Positions 49,692 to 59,397 of a stretch of DNA of 64,000 bases are shown piece by piece (within the stretch, counting starts at the first letter, position 1; each line of letters opens with the position of its first letter). The stretch is from the NCBI RefSeq assembly GCF_042885655.1, contig NZ_JBHVRO010000004.1:1-64000 (forward strand), read 5' to 3'. Source of the stretch: Psychrobacillus sp042885655 (GTDB taxonomy: Bacteria; Bacillota; Bacilli; Bacillales_A; Planococcaceae). Both the position numbers and the translations under genes were made by a program. A model generated the notes under the pieces. That model did not search any database. It saw nothing but the letters and a program-made list of their open reading frames with translations, and had not been told where the DNA came from.

Positions 49692-50315
49692 ATGTACGTA
49701 CCTAAATATTATAAAGTAACAGATTTTGATGAAATTAAGGGTTTTGTGCAAGACAATTCATTTGGAACGATTGTTACAACAAAACAAGGTAAACCAATCG
49801 CGACTCATTTACCTTTAGGATTTAATAAAATTGGTGATGATTATTATATAACTGGGCATATGGCTTATGGGAACCCACAGTGGAAAACATTCGATACTGG
49901 GGAGGGTGTACTCGTTATGTTTCAAGGACCACATGCTTACATATCTTCTTCTTGGTATGAGCATGAAAATGTGCCGACATGGAATTATCAGGCAGTCCAT
50001 ATATATGGAACTGCTAACATTTTGAATGAAGAAGAGTTAAAACAAGAGCTAACCATAATGCTTAAAAAATATGAAAGTCATCGAGAAAATCCAGTTTTAT
50101 GGGAAAAACTTTCTCCGGAAGTTTTAAATAGAGAATTAAAAGGGATTGTCGGATTTAAAATTAAAGTACAAGAAATTCAAGCTGCCTATAAATTGAGTCA
50201 AAATCGTAATGAAAAGGATTATCTTAATATCGTAAAGGAACTGCATGCGGAAGAAGATATTAACTCCCAACAGATGGCCACAGTGATGGGAAAGAGCTTA
50301 AGAAGTGAAGGATAA
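49692..50315 (+). CDS. paiB: PaiB family FMN-binding split-barrel protein
   Basis: The 207-aa protein has the PaiB fold: MYVPKYYKVTDFDEIKGFVQ at the N-terminus, PIATHLPLGF and HMAYGNPQW in the flavin-binding barrel and VPTWNYQAVHIYG (about 100-112). The length equals B. subtilis PaiB. I chose ATG 49692 (RBS AAGGAGG); the frame is open to 49617 but without a site. B. subtilis PaiB is described as a negative regulator of sporulation and degradative enzyme genes; FMN binding fits better as molecular function. Confidence 0.85.
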   Translation: MYVPKYYKVTDFDEIKGFVQDNSFGTIVTTKQGKPIATHLPLGFNKIGDDYYITGHMAYGNPQWKTFDTGEGVLVMFQGPHAYISSSWYEHENVPTWNYQAVHIYGTANILNEEELKQELTIMLKKYESHRENPVLWEKLSPEVLNRELKGIVGFKIKVQEIQAAYKLSQNRNEKDYLNIVKELHAEEDINSQQMATVMGKSLRSEG

Positions 50316-50328
50316 TCATGTATATCAG

Positions 50329-50387
50329 GGGCCGGCTTCTCGCATAATCTTGAATTCTAGGAGCCTGCACCTGACACCAATTTCGTT
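50329..50387. repeat. REP-like palindromic element, degenerate copy 5
   Basis: The right part CACCTGACACCAATT is the reverse complement of the 26891-26908 text AATTGGTGTCAGG. Left and right arms (GGCTTCTCG.. with GGAGCC) are only partly paired. TTGAATTCTAGG in the loop resembles copies 1 and 2. Confidence 0.55.
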
Positions 50388-50530
50388 GAATTAATTGAGC
50401 GTTACAAAAGTAACGCCTTTTTTTGTCTAAAGTGTCAGTAAGTATAAGAAACCCTATAAAACATAAGGAATATAGGAGAACATAACAATGAAAAAAAGAA
50501 TCAAAATGAAAAAAGAGGTATAGAGGGGAA

Positions 50531-50995
50531 ATGGTGTGGGCTATTTATAATGGTCAATTAGAAAAGGTAAAGAGGATTATTCGTTTCGGAATAGACGTTA
50601 AGGAAACAGATGATAGAGGTTATACTGCTCTTCACTGGGCTACACAGGAAAGTAAACTAGATATTATTAAACTACTTCTCTCTGTAGGTGCCAATATAAA
50701 TTCAAAAGACGTAGACGGATTTTCACCACTATATCAAGCAGCTGCTGATGGTAATATACAAATCGTTGAATATCTTCTAGACAATGGTGCTAATATTGAA
50801 ATTAAGTCTAATGACGATACTACTCCCTTAATAATCGCTAGTTGTTACAACCAAATAGATACCGTGAAGTTTCTCGTACAAAGAAGTTCAGATATGAATG
50901 CAAAAACCGACGATGGAAATACTGCTCTCTCATTTGCAAACGAATATGGAAATGAAGAAGTCGCTATTTTTCTAAGAGAGCAGGGTGCTTCTTAA
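50531..50995 (+). CDS. ankyrin-repeat protein
   Basis: The 154-aa protein is built almost wholly of four to five ankyrin repeats (DDRGYTALHWATQESKLDII, DVDGFSPLYQAAADGNIQIV, SNDDTTPLIIASCYNQIDTV, TDDGNTALSFANEYGNEEVA). It has no signal peptide and is cytosolic. The RBS GAGGGGAA precedes ATG 50531. A 12-codon frame (MKKRIKMKKEV, 50488-50523) lies just upstream; it may be meaningless. The binding partner is unknown. Confidence 0.85.
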   Translation: MVWAIYNGQLEKVKRIIRFGIDVKETDDRGYTALHWATQESKLDIIKLLLSVGANINSKDVDGFSPLYQAAADGNIQIVEYLLDNGANIEIKSNDDTTPLIIASCYNQIDTVKFLVQRSSDMNAKTDDGNTALSFANEYGNEEVAIFLREQGAS

Positions 50996-51027
50996 CTCCA
51001 TCAATATAATCCCATCCTCTTATCTTG

Positions 51028-51675
51028 CTAAAGTGCCTTTAATGTTTCCTCAAGTTTTTCCACTACCCTTGATAAAGTTAATATTGAATTTGTTGTATCA
51101 GAATCGACGATATCCAAGGAATGAATTGCATTTTGGATAACCTCTATCTTTAACTTTGAGTTACTTAATTGTTCAATTTGATTTGAATCGAAGTGATGGT
51201 CTTTGTCTCCAATGACTAAAAGCCCTTGATGTTCGCTATTCAAAATTGAATTAAAAATCGAATCGTAATTTAACAATGGAGTGAGTAAAATCATTTTTGA
51301 ATTTGAAAATTCATTTCTTTTCATAAAGTGATTAGCAATTGGAATTGTACCAATTGATTTACCTAAAAAAATGGTTTCATCATATTGACCATTCTTAAGA
51401 ACATCCAAAATGACTGGGGTAATATCATCCACCATTGTTTTGGATATTTCTTCGAGAGTTGTTTTCAATATATGTTCTCCATAGGAGTAATGAATATGAA
51501 CGATATCAATTTTGTTTTGAAGCATTTTCATAGTTGCATAATAAAATAAAGGTTTATCATAATTGTAACCAGAACCTGAAAACATAAAGCAAATTGTTTT
51601 GGACCCCGTTTCAATATGTGTATAGCTAATTACATTATCATTAGTTTGTACATTCCTTTTATTTTTTTTCATCAT
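51028..51675 (-). CDS. alpha/beta hydrolase family protein
   Basis: The 215-aa protein has a serine-hydrolase triad visible as FLGKSIGT (nucleophile elbow GKSIG, Ser about 107), Asp in GDKDHHFD (about 170) and His in NAIHSLD (about 189). The short length and the oxyanion segment FMFSGSGYNYDKPL are like small esterases. It stands alone. Substrate unknown. Confidence 0.8.
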   Translation of the reverse strand: MMKKNKRNVQTNDNVISYTHIETGSKTICFMFSGSGYNYDKPLFYYATMKMLQNKIDIVHIHYSYGEHILKTTLEEISKTMVDDITPVILDVLKNGQYDETIFLGKSIGTIPIANHFMKRNEFSNSKMILLTPLLNYDSIFNSILNSEHQGLLVIGDKDHHFDSNQIEQLSNSKLKIEVIQNAIHSLDIVDSDTTNSILTLSRVVEKLEETLKAL

Positions 51676-52424
51676 TGACCCCTCCCGATATATTTATAAT
51701 ATTCTAACATATTATATTGAGTCTTTTATAAAATAATCATCCTCTTTATAGCGGGGATGATTTCACGAGTTACAAGGACACTTAATTTCCACTATTAAAT
51801 TCGTGTTGTCTTTACAGGATGTTATTTTGTGTACAACTAGAAGGATTTTCTATAATAATTGCAGAATAGAAGAAGTAACTCGGAAGTAAATAGAACATTT
51901 CTTTAAGAATTTAATGCTTACAAATAATTTCACTTCATGTTTTGAGGGCACATATTTTTAAATTATCATTTTTCCAGTGTCGGCCTTATATCTCGAACCG
52001 TCACATTAGTTTAGGTTTCTAATACCTTAATTAAGAAATCGGTTTTATAGATCGTTTTGAACATATTAACTATTTAAATAACAATGGAATAACACTTTTA
52101 ATTGGTGCTTGAATTTAATAACTTAAAGGTGAAAAAGTATAATTCCCCTAATATAGTTGTTTTAAATAACGAAATGTTATTTGATATGCGATATTTGTGG
52201 GAATCTATTTTAGTATTTTTATAGAACGTATGTGTGGTATTATTTTAACGAAGAAGTTATAGAGGCTTCTACTATCTATTTTGAACGTTTGATTCACAAC
52301 CATCAAGCGGTTCTATTAATGTGTTCAGACGGGACTTCGAGTATATGTTTAACTTTTTTTTAACAAGAGAAATTAACTTCTAACGTAATCTAAAAACTTA
52401 TAAGAAAATGGGGTGGATTTACAA
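51676..52424. other. long gene-free region
   Basis: About 750 bp without a gene I can support. A short frame near 52233-52361 (YYFNEEVIEASTIYFERLIH then NHQAVLLMCSDG) faintly recalls Spo0E-type phosphatases, but it has no start codon or RBS. The rest is A/T-rich with no repeats or strong hairpins noticed. Confidence 0.4.
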
Positions 52425-53003
52425 ATGATTGAGCGATGTACGTGGGTAACAGCAAAAGAGCCTTTATATTTGGAGTACCATGATAAGGAATGGGGAGTGC
52501 CTGTATATGATGATCGGCTGTTATTTGAAATGCTGTGCCTAGAAGGAGCACAAGCGGGTCTAAGCTGGTGGACGATTTTACAAAAAAGAGAAAACTATCG
52601 AAAAGCGTTTGATAATTTTGAAGCAGAAAAAATTGTTCATTATACGGATGAAAAATTGCAATTATTAAGAGAAGATACTGGTATCGTACGGAATAAGCTG
52701 AAGATTCAAAGCGTCGTAACAAATGCAAAGGCATTTTTGAGGATCCAAAAAGAATATGGTTCATTTTCTAATTATATATGGATCTTTGTTGATAACAAAC
52801 CCGTCATTAACTATTGGAAGAATATGAAAGAAGTTCCTATTTCGAATGAAATAAGCGACAACATGAGCAAACGGTTGAAAAAAGATGGATTTAAATTTGT
52901 AGGTGGTACAATTTGTTATTCCTATATGCAAGCTGTAGGGATGGTGAATGACCATACATTGGAGTGCTTTTGTCACCCTTCTCATATCGAAGTCAAAAAA
53001 TAA
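52425..53003 (+). CDS. tag: DNA-3-methyladenine glycosylase I
   Basis: The 192-aa repair enzyme excises 3-methyladenine. It has the Tag-specific zinc ligands Cys near the start (MIERCTWV, Cys 5), HDKEWGVPVYDD, LCLEGAQAGLSWWTILQKRE (about 41-60, helix-hairpin-helix region) and the C-terminal MVNDHTLECFCHPSH. I chose ATG 52425 because GGGGTGG lies upstream; a GTG at 52413 overlaps it. Confidence 0.93.
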   Translation: MIERCTWVTAKEPLYLEYHDKEWGVPVYDDRLLFEMLCLEGAQAGLSWWTILQKRENYRKAFDNFEAEKIVHYTDEKLQLLREDTGIVRNKLKIQSVVTNAKAFLRIQKEYGSFSNYIWIFVDNKPVINYWKNMKEVPISNEISDNMSKRLKKDGFKFVGGTICYSYMQAVGMVNDHTLECFCHPSHIEVKK

Positions 53004-53158
53004 ATTTTAGTGCATTATAAAATTTTAAGAGCCTAACGTAAAATATTGAATAACATAGAAATTCGGGGTATAAATCGCATGGAGATTCATACTCCGTTTT
53101 TTAGTGGCTTATAACAAATACTCATCCTTTTACGTTTGCAAATGCAACAAACCTCATT

Positions 53159-53185
53159 GTTCATTTCAGTTCATATTCAGTTCAT
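53159..53185 (+). promoter_or_regulatory. triple GTTCAT direct repeat upstream of the drrAB-like operon
   Basis: GTTCAT occurs at 53159, 53169 and 53180, spaced 10 and 11 bp, as in binding sites of OmpR-type response regulators. It lies about 180 bp before the ABC ATPase. The remainder of 53004-53364 contains a hairpin ATCCGTC-CTAA-GACGGAG (53273-53291) and no gene. Confidence 0.45.
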
Positions 53186-53364
53186 AAATATAGTTTATTA
53201 TCCTTGTATGAACAATTATTTGAAGAGTTATGAGGAGGAACCTCTTGATGTGAGATGGAATGGCATGTAAAAATCCGTCCTAAGACGGAGGGGATTCTCA
53301 GACCAGGGTTCGTACTAAAAACTACTAATAAAAATTAACCTGTTAAAAAGAGGGAGGAATTACA

Positions 53365-54396
53365 ATGAGTAATGTGAATAGAAAGGTAATAGAGCCGAAC
53401 AATGGTGAATGGGCAATTGAAGCGCGAGGGCTTGTCAAAAACTTTGGTGACAATCGTGCAGTTGACGGTGTTGATCTTAATGTGCGTACTGGTACTATAT
53501 ACGGTGTGCTTGGTCCAAATGGGGCGGGTAAGACTACCACAATCAGAATGCTGGCTACTTTACTGCGAGCAGACGCAGGTTCAACGCGGATTTTTGGGCA
53601 CGATGTAGTGAAGGAGGCTCATATCGTACGCCAATTAATTGGAGTTACTGGGCAGTATGCTTCTGTTGATGAATCGCTTAGTGCTACTGAGAATTTGATC
53701 ATCTTCTCCCGACTTCTTGGATTAGGACGTGCGGAGGCACGAAAAAAGGCGGAGGAGTTATTGGAGGAATTTGGTTTAACAGAAGCCGCAAAGCGTCCAC
53801 TGAAAAATTTCTCTGGGGGTATGCGTCGCCGACTAGATTTGGCAGCAAGTCTCATTGCACAGCCACCGCTAATCTTCTTGGATGAACCTACTACCGGGCT
53901 AGATCCCCGAACGCGCAATCAAATGTGGGATACTATCCGTCGATTAGTAAAGACGGGTTCTACTGTACTGTTAACAACTCAATACCTTCAAGAAGCAGAT
54001 GAACTGGCTGATCGTATAGCTGTTATCGATCATGGTCGAGTTGTTGCGGAGGGCACCGTTAATGAACTGAAAGCGTCAGTTGGCACTTCATCATTGCAAT
54101 TGAGCATACAAAATCAAAAGGACATCCAGAACGCCCGTCAGACTGTTGAACGAGTTCTCAAAGTACCGTCAGCTGTTTCTACGGAAATGGGGAAAATTAC
54201 CGCTCCGATGGCTGATGCTGACCGGGTTACTGACCTGCTTATCGCGCTACGTGATGCAGGAATTCAGTTGGCAGAGTTGAGTGTACAGAAACCAACTCTT
54301 GACGAGGTCTTTCTGACTATCACCGGACATGGTGTTGATGAAAGCGAAAATAAGGTATCCAATGAATCCAATAGAGCAGGGGAGGTAAGAGCATGA
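53365..54396 (+). CDS. ABC transporter ATP-binding protein (DrrA/daunorubicin-resistance family)
   Basis: The 343-aa ATPase has Walker A GPNGAGKTT (about 51-59), Q-loop GVTGQYASVDESLSATENL, signature FSGGMRRRLDLAASLI (about 149-164), Walker B LIFLDEPTTGLDPRTRNQMW and the DrrA-type C-terminal domain ending PTLDEVFLTITG. The RBS GAGGGAGG precedes ATG 53365. G/C-rich codons (CGC, GCG, CGG) stand out against the A/T-rich neighbourhood and suggest acquisition from another lineage. It exports drugs or lipid-like molecules with the next gene. Confidence 0.93.
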   Translation: MSNVNRKVIEPNNGEWAIEARGLVKNFGDNRAVDGVDLNVRTGTIYGVLGPNGAGKTTTIRMLATLLRADAGSTRIFGHDVVKEAHIVRQLIGVTGQYASVDESLSATENLIIFSRLLGLGRAEARKKAEELLEEFGLTEAAKRPLKNFSGGMRRRLDLAASLIAQPPLIFLDEPTTGLDPRTRNQMWDTIRRLVKTGSTVLLTTQYLQEADELADRIAVIDHGRVVAEGTVNELKASVGTSSLQLSIQNQKDIQNARQTVERVLKVPSAVSTEMGKITAPMADADRVTDLLIALRDAGIQLAELSVQKPTLDEVFLTITGHGVDESENKVSNESNRAGEVRA

Positions 54397-55208
54397 AAAG
54401 TACTTCTATTAAGCAAGTCGCTGGCCGCCAACTACGCAACAAAACGAGTTTTAGTCAGTCTATACGCAATTCGCTAACAATGGCATATCGAGGCTTGTTG
54501 AAGATTCGCCGCACACCTGAGCAATTGTTCGATGTTACGCTTCAGCCTATCATTTTCACCCTAATGTTTACTTATATTTTTGGAGGGGCTATCTCTGGAA
54601 ACGTGCAAAACTATTTGCCGGTTATTATACCGGGTATCCTAGTGCAAACCGTAATCACCACCTCAATTGTCACTGGTGTCCAGCTACGAGAGGATATGGA
54701 TAAAGGTGTGTTCGACCGGTTCAAGTCACTGCCAATCGCTCGTATTGCTCCATTGGCGGGAGCACTATTGGCAGACACTATTCGGTATACAATTGCAACC
54801 GTGCTAACCTTCACCATGGGATATATCATGGGCTACCGACCTGACGGAGGTTTAGGTAACGTAGTTATCGCTGGGCTTCTTGTGATTGTGTGTGCCTGGG
54901 CTATCAGTTGGATCTTTGCCTTCTTCGGTGTCATTGCGCGTACCGCTTCAAGTGTACAGGGTATCTCGATGATTGTGTTGTTTCCACTGACGTTTCTTTC
55001 CAATGCTTTTGTGCCAGCAGAGACATTACCACACTTTCTTCAGTGGTTTGTAAAAATCAACCCAATCTCGCATCTTGTCACTGCCGTCAGAGAACTTGCA
55101 AACTCTGGTACCATTGGTTGGGATTTGTTCGCCTCTCTCATTGGAGCTGCTGTTGTTGTGGTTATTTTTGCACCAATCACGGTACGTGCATATATGCGTC
55201 GTGCATAG
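54393..55208 (+). CDS. ABC-2 transporter permease (DrrB family)
   Basis: The 271-aa permease has six helices. The DrrB pattern is clear: RTPEQLFDVTLQPIIFTLMF (about 41-60), EDMDKGVFDRFKSLPIARIA (about 105-124) and FLSNAFVPAETLPHFLQWFV. The ATG overlaps the ATPase stop by 4 bp. It shares the G/C-richer composition of its partner. Confidence 0.92.
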   Translation: MKSTSIKQVAGRQLRNKTSFSQSIRNSLTMAYRGLLKIRRTPEQLFDVTLQPIIFTLMFTYIFGGAISGNVQNYLPVIIPGILVQTVITTSIVTGVQLREDMDKGVFDRFKSLPIARIAPLAGALLADTIRYTIATVLTFTMGYIMGYRPDGGLGNVVIAGLLVIVCAWAISWIFAFFGVIARTASSVQGISMIVLFPLTFLSNAFVPAETLPHFLQWFVKINPISHLVTAVRELANSGTIGWDLFASLIGAAVVVVIFAPITVRAYMRRA

Positions 55209-55244
55209 ACGAAGAGACAGCAAGGACTTCCTCAGTTGTGAAGT

Positions 55245-55334
55245 GAAAACTGGTTAAGTATAAACCAACCAGTTTTTTTAAAAGAATAAAAAATAGACCA
55301 AGTAGATGCTTATATGCTCTACTTGGTTTTTTGT
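55245..55334 (+). terminator. two tandem terminators after drrAB
   Basis: The first is AAACTGGTT...AACCAGTTTTTTT (55245-55277). The second is ACCAAGTAGA-TGCTTATATGC-TCTACTTGGTTTTTTG (55297-55333). The second can also act on the other strand. Confidence 0.8.
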
Positions 55335-55506
55335 ATGTGTATAGGTTTTTTCACTACACTCTGATTTGTTAGATGGAGAAAATATGTAAGTAAGATTGAA
55401 AAACTAGAATGTAATATAACAAACCAACTTTCTACATCCTTAACTTATAATCTTTCGTGGTATTGTCCATACTAAACAATACCAATAAATGTTAGAGGGT
55501 TATAAT

Positions 55507-56595
55507 GTGAGAAGCGTTGGACCAATTAGTATATTACATGTAATCTTCCTGTCAATGACAGTTATCGGTTTAAAAAATCATGTAACTATTATTCCTCCAC
55601 TCCTAAAAGTTGTGGGAAGAGACGGATGGGCATCTGTAATAGGAGCTGCAGTAGCAACGGTGCCGTGGTTGTTTCTATTAGTTTATATTCACCAAAAATC
55701 GAATCAAGCCCCAATTAAAGATTGGTTAAAGTCCGTAATCGGTGGAGTAGGATCCACCATTGTGCTTTATATTACAGGATTATATTTAATTTTACTTGCA
55801 GCTTTTACGATGGTAGAAACGTTGAAATGGGTAACGACAACCTTTCTTCCAAAAACTCCGATGATACTAATGTTAATTATATACATAATACTTTGTATTC
55901 TCCTTGTCTCAACAAATATACAAACAATTGCAATGGTTAATATCATGGTTTTATTTGGAGTAATTATTTTTGGTTTTTTTGTGGCGATTGTAAATATACA
56001 AGTGAAAGATTATGAGCTATTGCGTCCTTTTTTTGAACACGGTTTCCAGCCGGTTTTGAAGGGAATGGTGTATCCAGCCTCTGGATTTGTCGAATTGCTG
56101 TTGCTTCTGTTTCTTCAACATCATTTTAAAGACCGCATTAGATGGTACCATTTTATGGTTATGCTTTTTATTCTGACGGGATTGACGATAGGCCCACTTA
56201 TGGGAGCAATTACGGAGTTTGGTCCAGTTGAAGCGGCTAACCAAAGATATCCTGCTTATGAAGAATGGGGACTTGCATCGATTGGTAGCTATATTGAACA
56301 TATGGATTTTTTCTCTATTTATCAATGGCTTACAGGAGCATTTATAAGAGTAGGATTTATCTTATTTGTAGTTGCAGACATGTTAAATATGACTAAGAAA
56401 AAAAAACGTATTTGGGCCCTACTTGCACCGGCTTTTTTCGTAATTTGTTTATTGTTATTTCTTTTGAGTGAAAGTTTATTTCTTGAGATTAAGAGAAATT
56501 ATTTCTTATTAAGTAACTATTTTTTCTTTTTCCTATTGTCGCTCCTTCTAGCTTCTGTTGCCTTAGCTTCTGGAAAGACTTCCAAAAAGATTTAA
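55507..56595 (+). CDS. spore germination protein, GerB-type permease
   Basis: The 362-aa membrane protein has about ten helices and belongs to the APC-superfamily spore germination (GerAB) group. PISILHVIFLSMTVIGLKNH and the later DMLNMTKKK fit. I prefer GTG 55507 because GAGGG lies 7 bases upstream; the frame opens at ATG 55489 without an RBS. In GerA-type receptors the B subunit binds the nutrient germinant. It is first of a B-A-C operon. Confidence 0.85.
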   Translation: MRSVGPISILHVIFLSMTVIGLKNHVTIIPPLLKVVGRDGWASVIGAAVATVPWLFLLVYIHQKSNQAPIKDWLKSVIGGVGSTIVLYITGLYLILLAAFTMVETLKWVTTTFLPKTPMILMLIIYIILCILLVSTNIQTIAMVNIMVLFGVIIFGFFVAIVNIQVKDYELLRPFFEHGFQPVLKGMVYPASGFVELLLLLFLQHHFKDRIRWYHFMVMLFILTGLTIGPLMGAITEFGPVEAANQRYPAYEEWGLASIGSYIEHMDFFSIYQWLTGAFIRVGFILFVVADMLNMTKKKKRIWALLAPAFFVICLLLFLLSESLFLEIKRNYFLLSNYFFFFLLSLLLASVALASGKTSKKI

Positions 56596-56628
56596 ATAAT
56601 AAAATCACTTGGAAAGTGGTGAAAATTG

Positions 56629-58083
56629 ATGCAATTAGTTGAAAATACAATGGACTTTAAAACCTTGCGGCAGTTGTTTCAGAATTCAGCAGATGTTCAA
56701 TTTCAAGCGTATACCTTCGATCGACATAGAGTTGTGTTCATTACATGTGACGCAATGGTCGACCGGCCATTATTAAATGATGTAATTGTCCAACGTGTTC
56801 AACTATTATGCAATAACTTGGCTGAGAATTCTCTAGAACAAGCAGTGAATACACAATTACACATTCCGGATATAAAAAAAGTAAAAGATAAGACTGAAGC
56901 TATTTCCCTTGTATTTACAGGCCATTTGCTACTTTATTTTGAAGATGAACATCTCCTTTTTTCAAGTAATATTGCCAAAAAGCCGAATCGTAACCCTGAA
57001 GAGACGCGTTTAGAGGCGCTTATAAAAGGACCAAGGGATAATTTTATTGAAGATATTTCGGTTAATATTGCTTTATTACGGAAGAGATTACCTACGAATT
57101 CATTGTGTGTGGAAAAACTTATATTGGGAAAGCGGTCTAAAACAACTGTAGCTATTCTTTATTTCGATGATATCGCCAATAAGGAAATTTTGAATGAAAT
57201 TAAAGGACAGCTAAATAAAATTGATACAGATATTGTTTTTAGCGGAGAAATATTAATGGAAAAAGTTAATAAAAGCTCAAAGTTATTCCCTAGAAATGAT
57301 TATACAGGAAGACCAGATTATGCTATTCAAGCCCTTGCGAGAGGAAGATTTCTCATATTTGTTGATGGCGTTTCTTACGCAGTCATCACTCCAGTTAATT
57401 TGTTTTTACTCCTAAAGTCAGGGGAGGATAATGAGCATTCCATTTTTTATAGTTCACTTGAACGTATTCTACGTATTACAGGAATTTTAATTGGTTTGCT
57501 TCTCCCGGCTTTTTGGCTCGCATTAACGTCGTTTCACCAAAATCAGTTACCTTTTCAATTGCTAGCGACAGTTGTACAAGCGAATAAGGGGCTTCCGTTG
57601 CCTTCATTACTTGAAATGATTCTCATGCTCATTATGTTTGAATTGTTCAGAGAAGCGAGTTTACGCCTCCCATCTGTCATTGGAGGAAGTATAAGTGTTG
57701 TTGGAGGTTTAATTATAGGTGATGCTGCTATTCGAGCAGGTGTTACAAGTGCAGCAATGATAGTTATTATTGCAATTTCAACAATCGCAACATTTACGTT
57801 AGTCAATCAGTCATTAGTAACTGCGGTGAGTATATTACGCGTAATTTTCATATTAATGACAGCGTTGTTTGGTTTATTCGGGTTTTTTATTACATTCTAC
57901 TTTGTATTACTTTATTTGGCCAATATCCGTATTTTTGGAGTTCCATACTTGAATATTGCAGCAGATTTAAGTTGGTCAACAATCGCGAAAACTTTATTCC
58001 GATTGCCCCCCAAAGGCTACACTGAGCGTCCCAAAGCTTTAGATCCTCAAGATCAAACAAGGGCCAAAGAGGATGGGAAATGA
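56629..58083 (+). CDS. spore germination protein, GerA-type subunit
   Basis: The 484-aa inner-membrane protein has an N-terminal soluble domain (about 1-275), a proline- and glycine-rich region DYTGRPDYAIQALARGRFLI then FVDGVSYAVITPVN, and about five C-terminal helices with REASLRLPSVIGGSISVVGG, all hallmarks of GerAA/GerKA proteins. The start ATG 56629 has GTGGTGA upstream. With the B and C subunits it forms a nutrient receptor in the spore inner membrane. The C gene overlaps by 4 bp. Confidence 0.93.
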   Translation: MQLVENTMDFKTLRQLFQNSADVQFQAYTFDRHRVVFITCDAMVDRPLLNDVIVQRVQLLCNNLAENSLEQAVNTQLHIPDIKKVKDKTEAISLVFTGHLLLYFEDEHLLFSSNIAKKPNRNPEETRLEALIKGPRDNFIEDISVNIALLRKRLPTNSLCVEKLILGKRSKTTVAILYFDDIANKEILNEIKGQLNKIDTDIVFSGEILMEKVNKSSKLFPRNDYTGRPDYAIQALARGRFLIFVDGVSYAVITPVNLFLLLKSGEDNEHSIFYSSLERILRITGILIGLLLPAFWLALTSFHQNQLPFQLLATVVQANKGLPLPSLLEMILMLIMFELFREASLRLPSVIGGSISVVGGLIIGDAAIRAGVTSAAMIVIIAISTIATFTLVNQSLVTAVSILRVIFILMTALFGLFGFFITFYFVLLYLANIRIFGVPYLNIAADLSWSTIAKTLFRLPPKGYTERPKALDPQDQTRAKEDGK

Positions 58084-59234
58084 AGAAGAAAATAATAGCA
58101 ATCCTTATTCTTGTTATAATCTTCCTATCAGGCTGTTGGGATGTGAAAGAACCTGAAAGGATGCTTTATATCTACGGTTTAGGCGTAGATTATAAAGACG
58201 GAAAGTACGACGTATATGCCCAAATCGTTGATTTTTCCAACATAGCAAAATCTGAACAACCAAATACTGAGGCTATTCAAGCTGCAGTTGGACATGCTAC
58301 CGGTAAGACAATGGATGAAGCAATATTCGAACTGTACCATTCGATGGATCAAAAGCTTTTTTGGGGTGACTTGACGTATCTCATTTTGACGGAAGAAGTA
58401 TTGAAGAATGGACATGCAAATCAGACTATTAACACTTTTGTCCGATACAGAGAAACAAGATATAGAACCTGGGTGTATGGTACTAAGGATTCTGTGAAAG
58501 ACATAATGTTAATAACGCCAATTCTAAATAGATCCATGTCATTGTCTAAAATAGCAGACCCACTGAATTCATATCAACAAGAATCCTTAGTAGAGCCAAT
58601 AAATTTTCGAAAAATGATTATTAGACTAAATGAGCCTAGCCACGAAGTGAGTATCCCGTTGGTATCCATTAAAGAAAATTGGGAGACCGAAAAAGAAACT
58701 GAAAAAGCTGCTTCTATTAATGGGGTTGCTGTGATCTCTCCCAATGAGTTGAAAGGATTTATTACGGGAAAAAAAGTACGAGGATTACAGTGGATGACTA
58801 ATGAAACAGAAAGAGGAGAAATAACAGTCAAATTAGATTCGAGTAACGATAATTACCTAACCGTCGCTTTAGATAAAATTAAGGTGAAAGTAACACCAGA
58901 TATTGAAAATAACAAAGTGAAATTTGAGATAGATATAAAAATGGATGTAACAGTTAGTGGATTTCAAGAAAGCTTAACAGAGGATGAAATTCGGAAAGCT
59001 GTTAAAAAAGAGGTTACGAAAGAAATTGAGGAAACATATAAAGAGGCATTAAAGAACGATATTGATATCTATCGCTTATCGGAATATGTATACCGATACA
59101 ATATTAAAAAATGGAAAGAAATTCAGAAGGATGGAAAAGTTGACTTGACCAAAGATTCGATTCGTAATATCACCGTAAATATTAGTAAGGTTGATTCAGG
59201 GAGAAAATCATTTAAGAAAACGATTTCTGATTAA
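58080..59234 (+). CDS. spore germination lipoprotein, GerC-type subunit
   Basis: The 384-aa lipoprotein has signal peptide with lipobox LSGC (Cys 19) followed by WDVKEPERMLYIYGLGVDYK, the Ger(x)C family start. The C-terminal domain ends with the family helix region EIQKDGKVDLTKDSIRNITV. It is anchored on the outer face of the inner membrane and completes the receptor. An imperfect terminator (AGAGCCTTTCTAC / GTAGGAAGGCTCT, 59273-59306) follows. Confidence 0.93.
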   Translation: MKKKIIAILILVIIFLSGCWDVKEPERMLYIYGLGVDYKDGKYDVYAQIVDFSNIAKSEQPNTEAIQAAVGHATGKTMDEAIFELYHSMDQKLFWGDLTYLILTEEVLKNGHANQTINTFVRYRETRYRTWVYGTKDSVKDIMLITPILNRSMSLSKIADPLNSYQQESLVEPINFRKMIIRLNEPSHEVSIPLVSIKENWETEKETEKAASINGVAVISPNELKGFITGKKVRGLQWMTNETERGEITVKLDSSNDNYLTVALDKIKVKVTPDIENNKVKFEIDIKMDVTVSGFQESLTEDEIRKAVKKEVTKEIEETYKEALKNDIDIYRLSEYVYRYNIKKWKEIQKDGKVDLTKDSIRNITVNISKVDSGRKSFKKTISD

Positions 59235-59397
59235 TAGTATAACTTTTGAAGATGAAAATTGAACAAGATTAAAGAGCCTTTCTACATGAAATTGTAGGAA
59301 GGCTCTAGATTTCTCACTTCACAATTAAATAACTTTGTATCTTTACATTACTTGCCTATTTCAAAAAAAGGGCATCTTTTAAATGTAATATTATCAA

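Noticed and set aside
50488..50523. 12-codon frame MKKRIKMKKEV before the ankyrin gene
   Set aside because: It could be a leader peptide, but there is no regulatory hairpin or codon bias to support it.
52233..52361. Possible Spo0E-like fragment (EEVIEASTIYFERLIHNHQ)
   Set aside because: Only a loose pattern match; no start codon, no RBS and no conserved Ser-Gln-Glu-Leu-Asp core.
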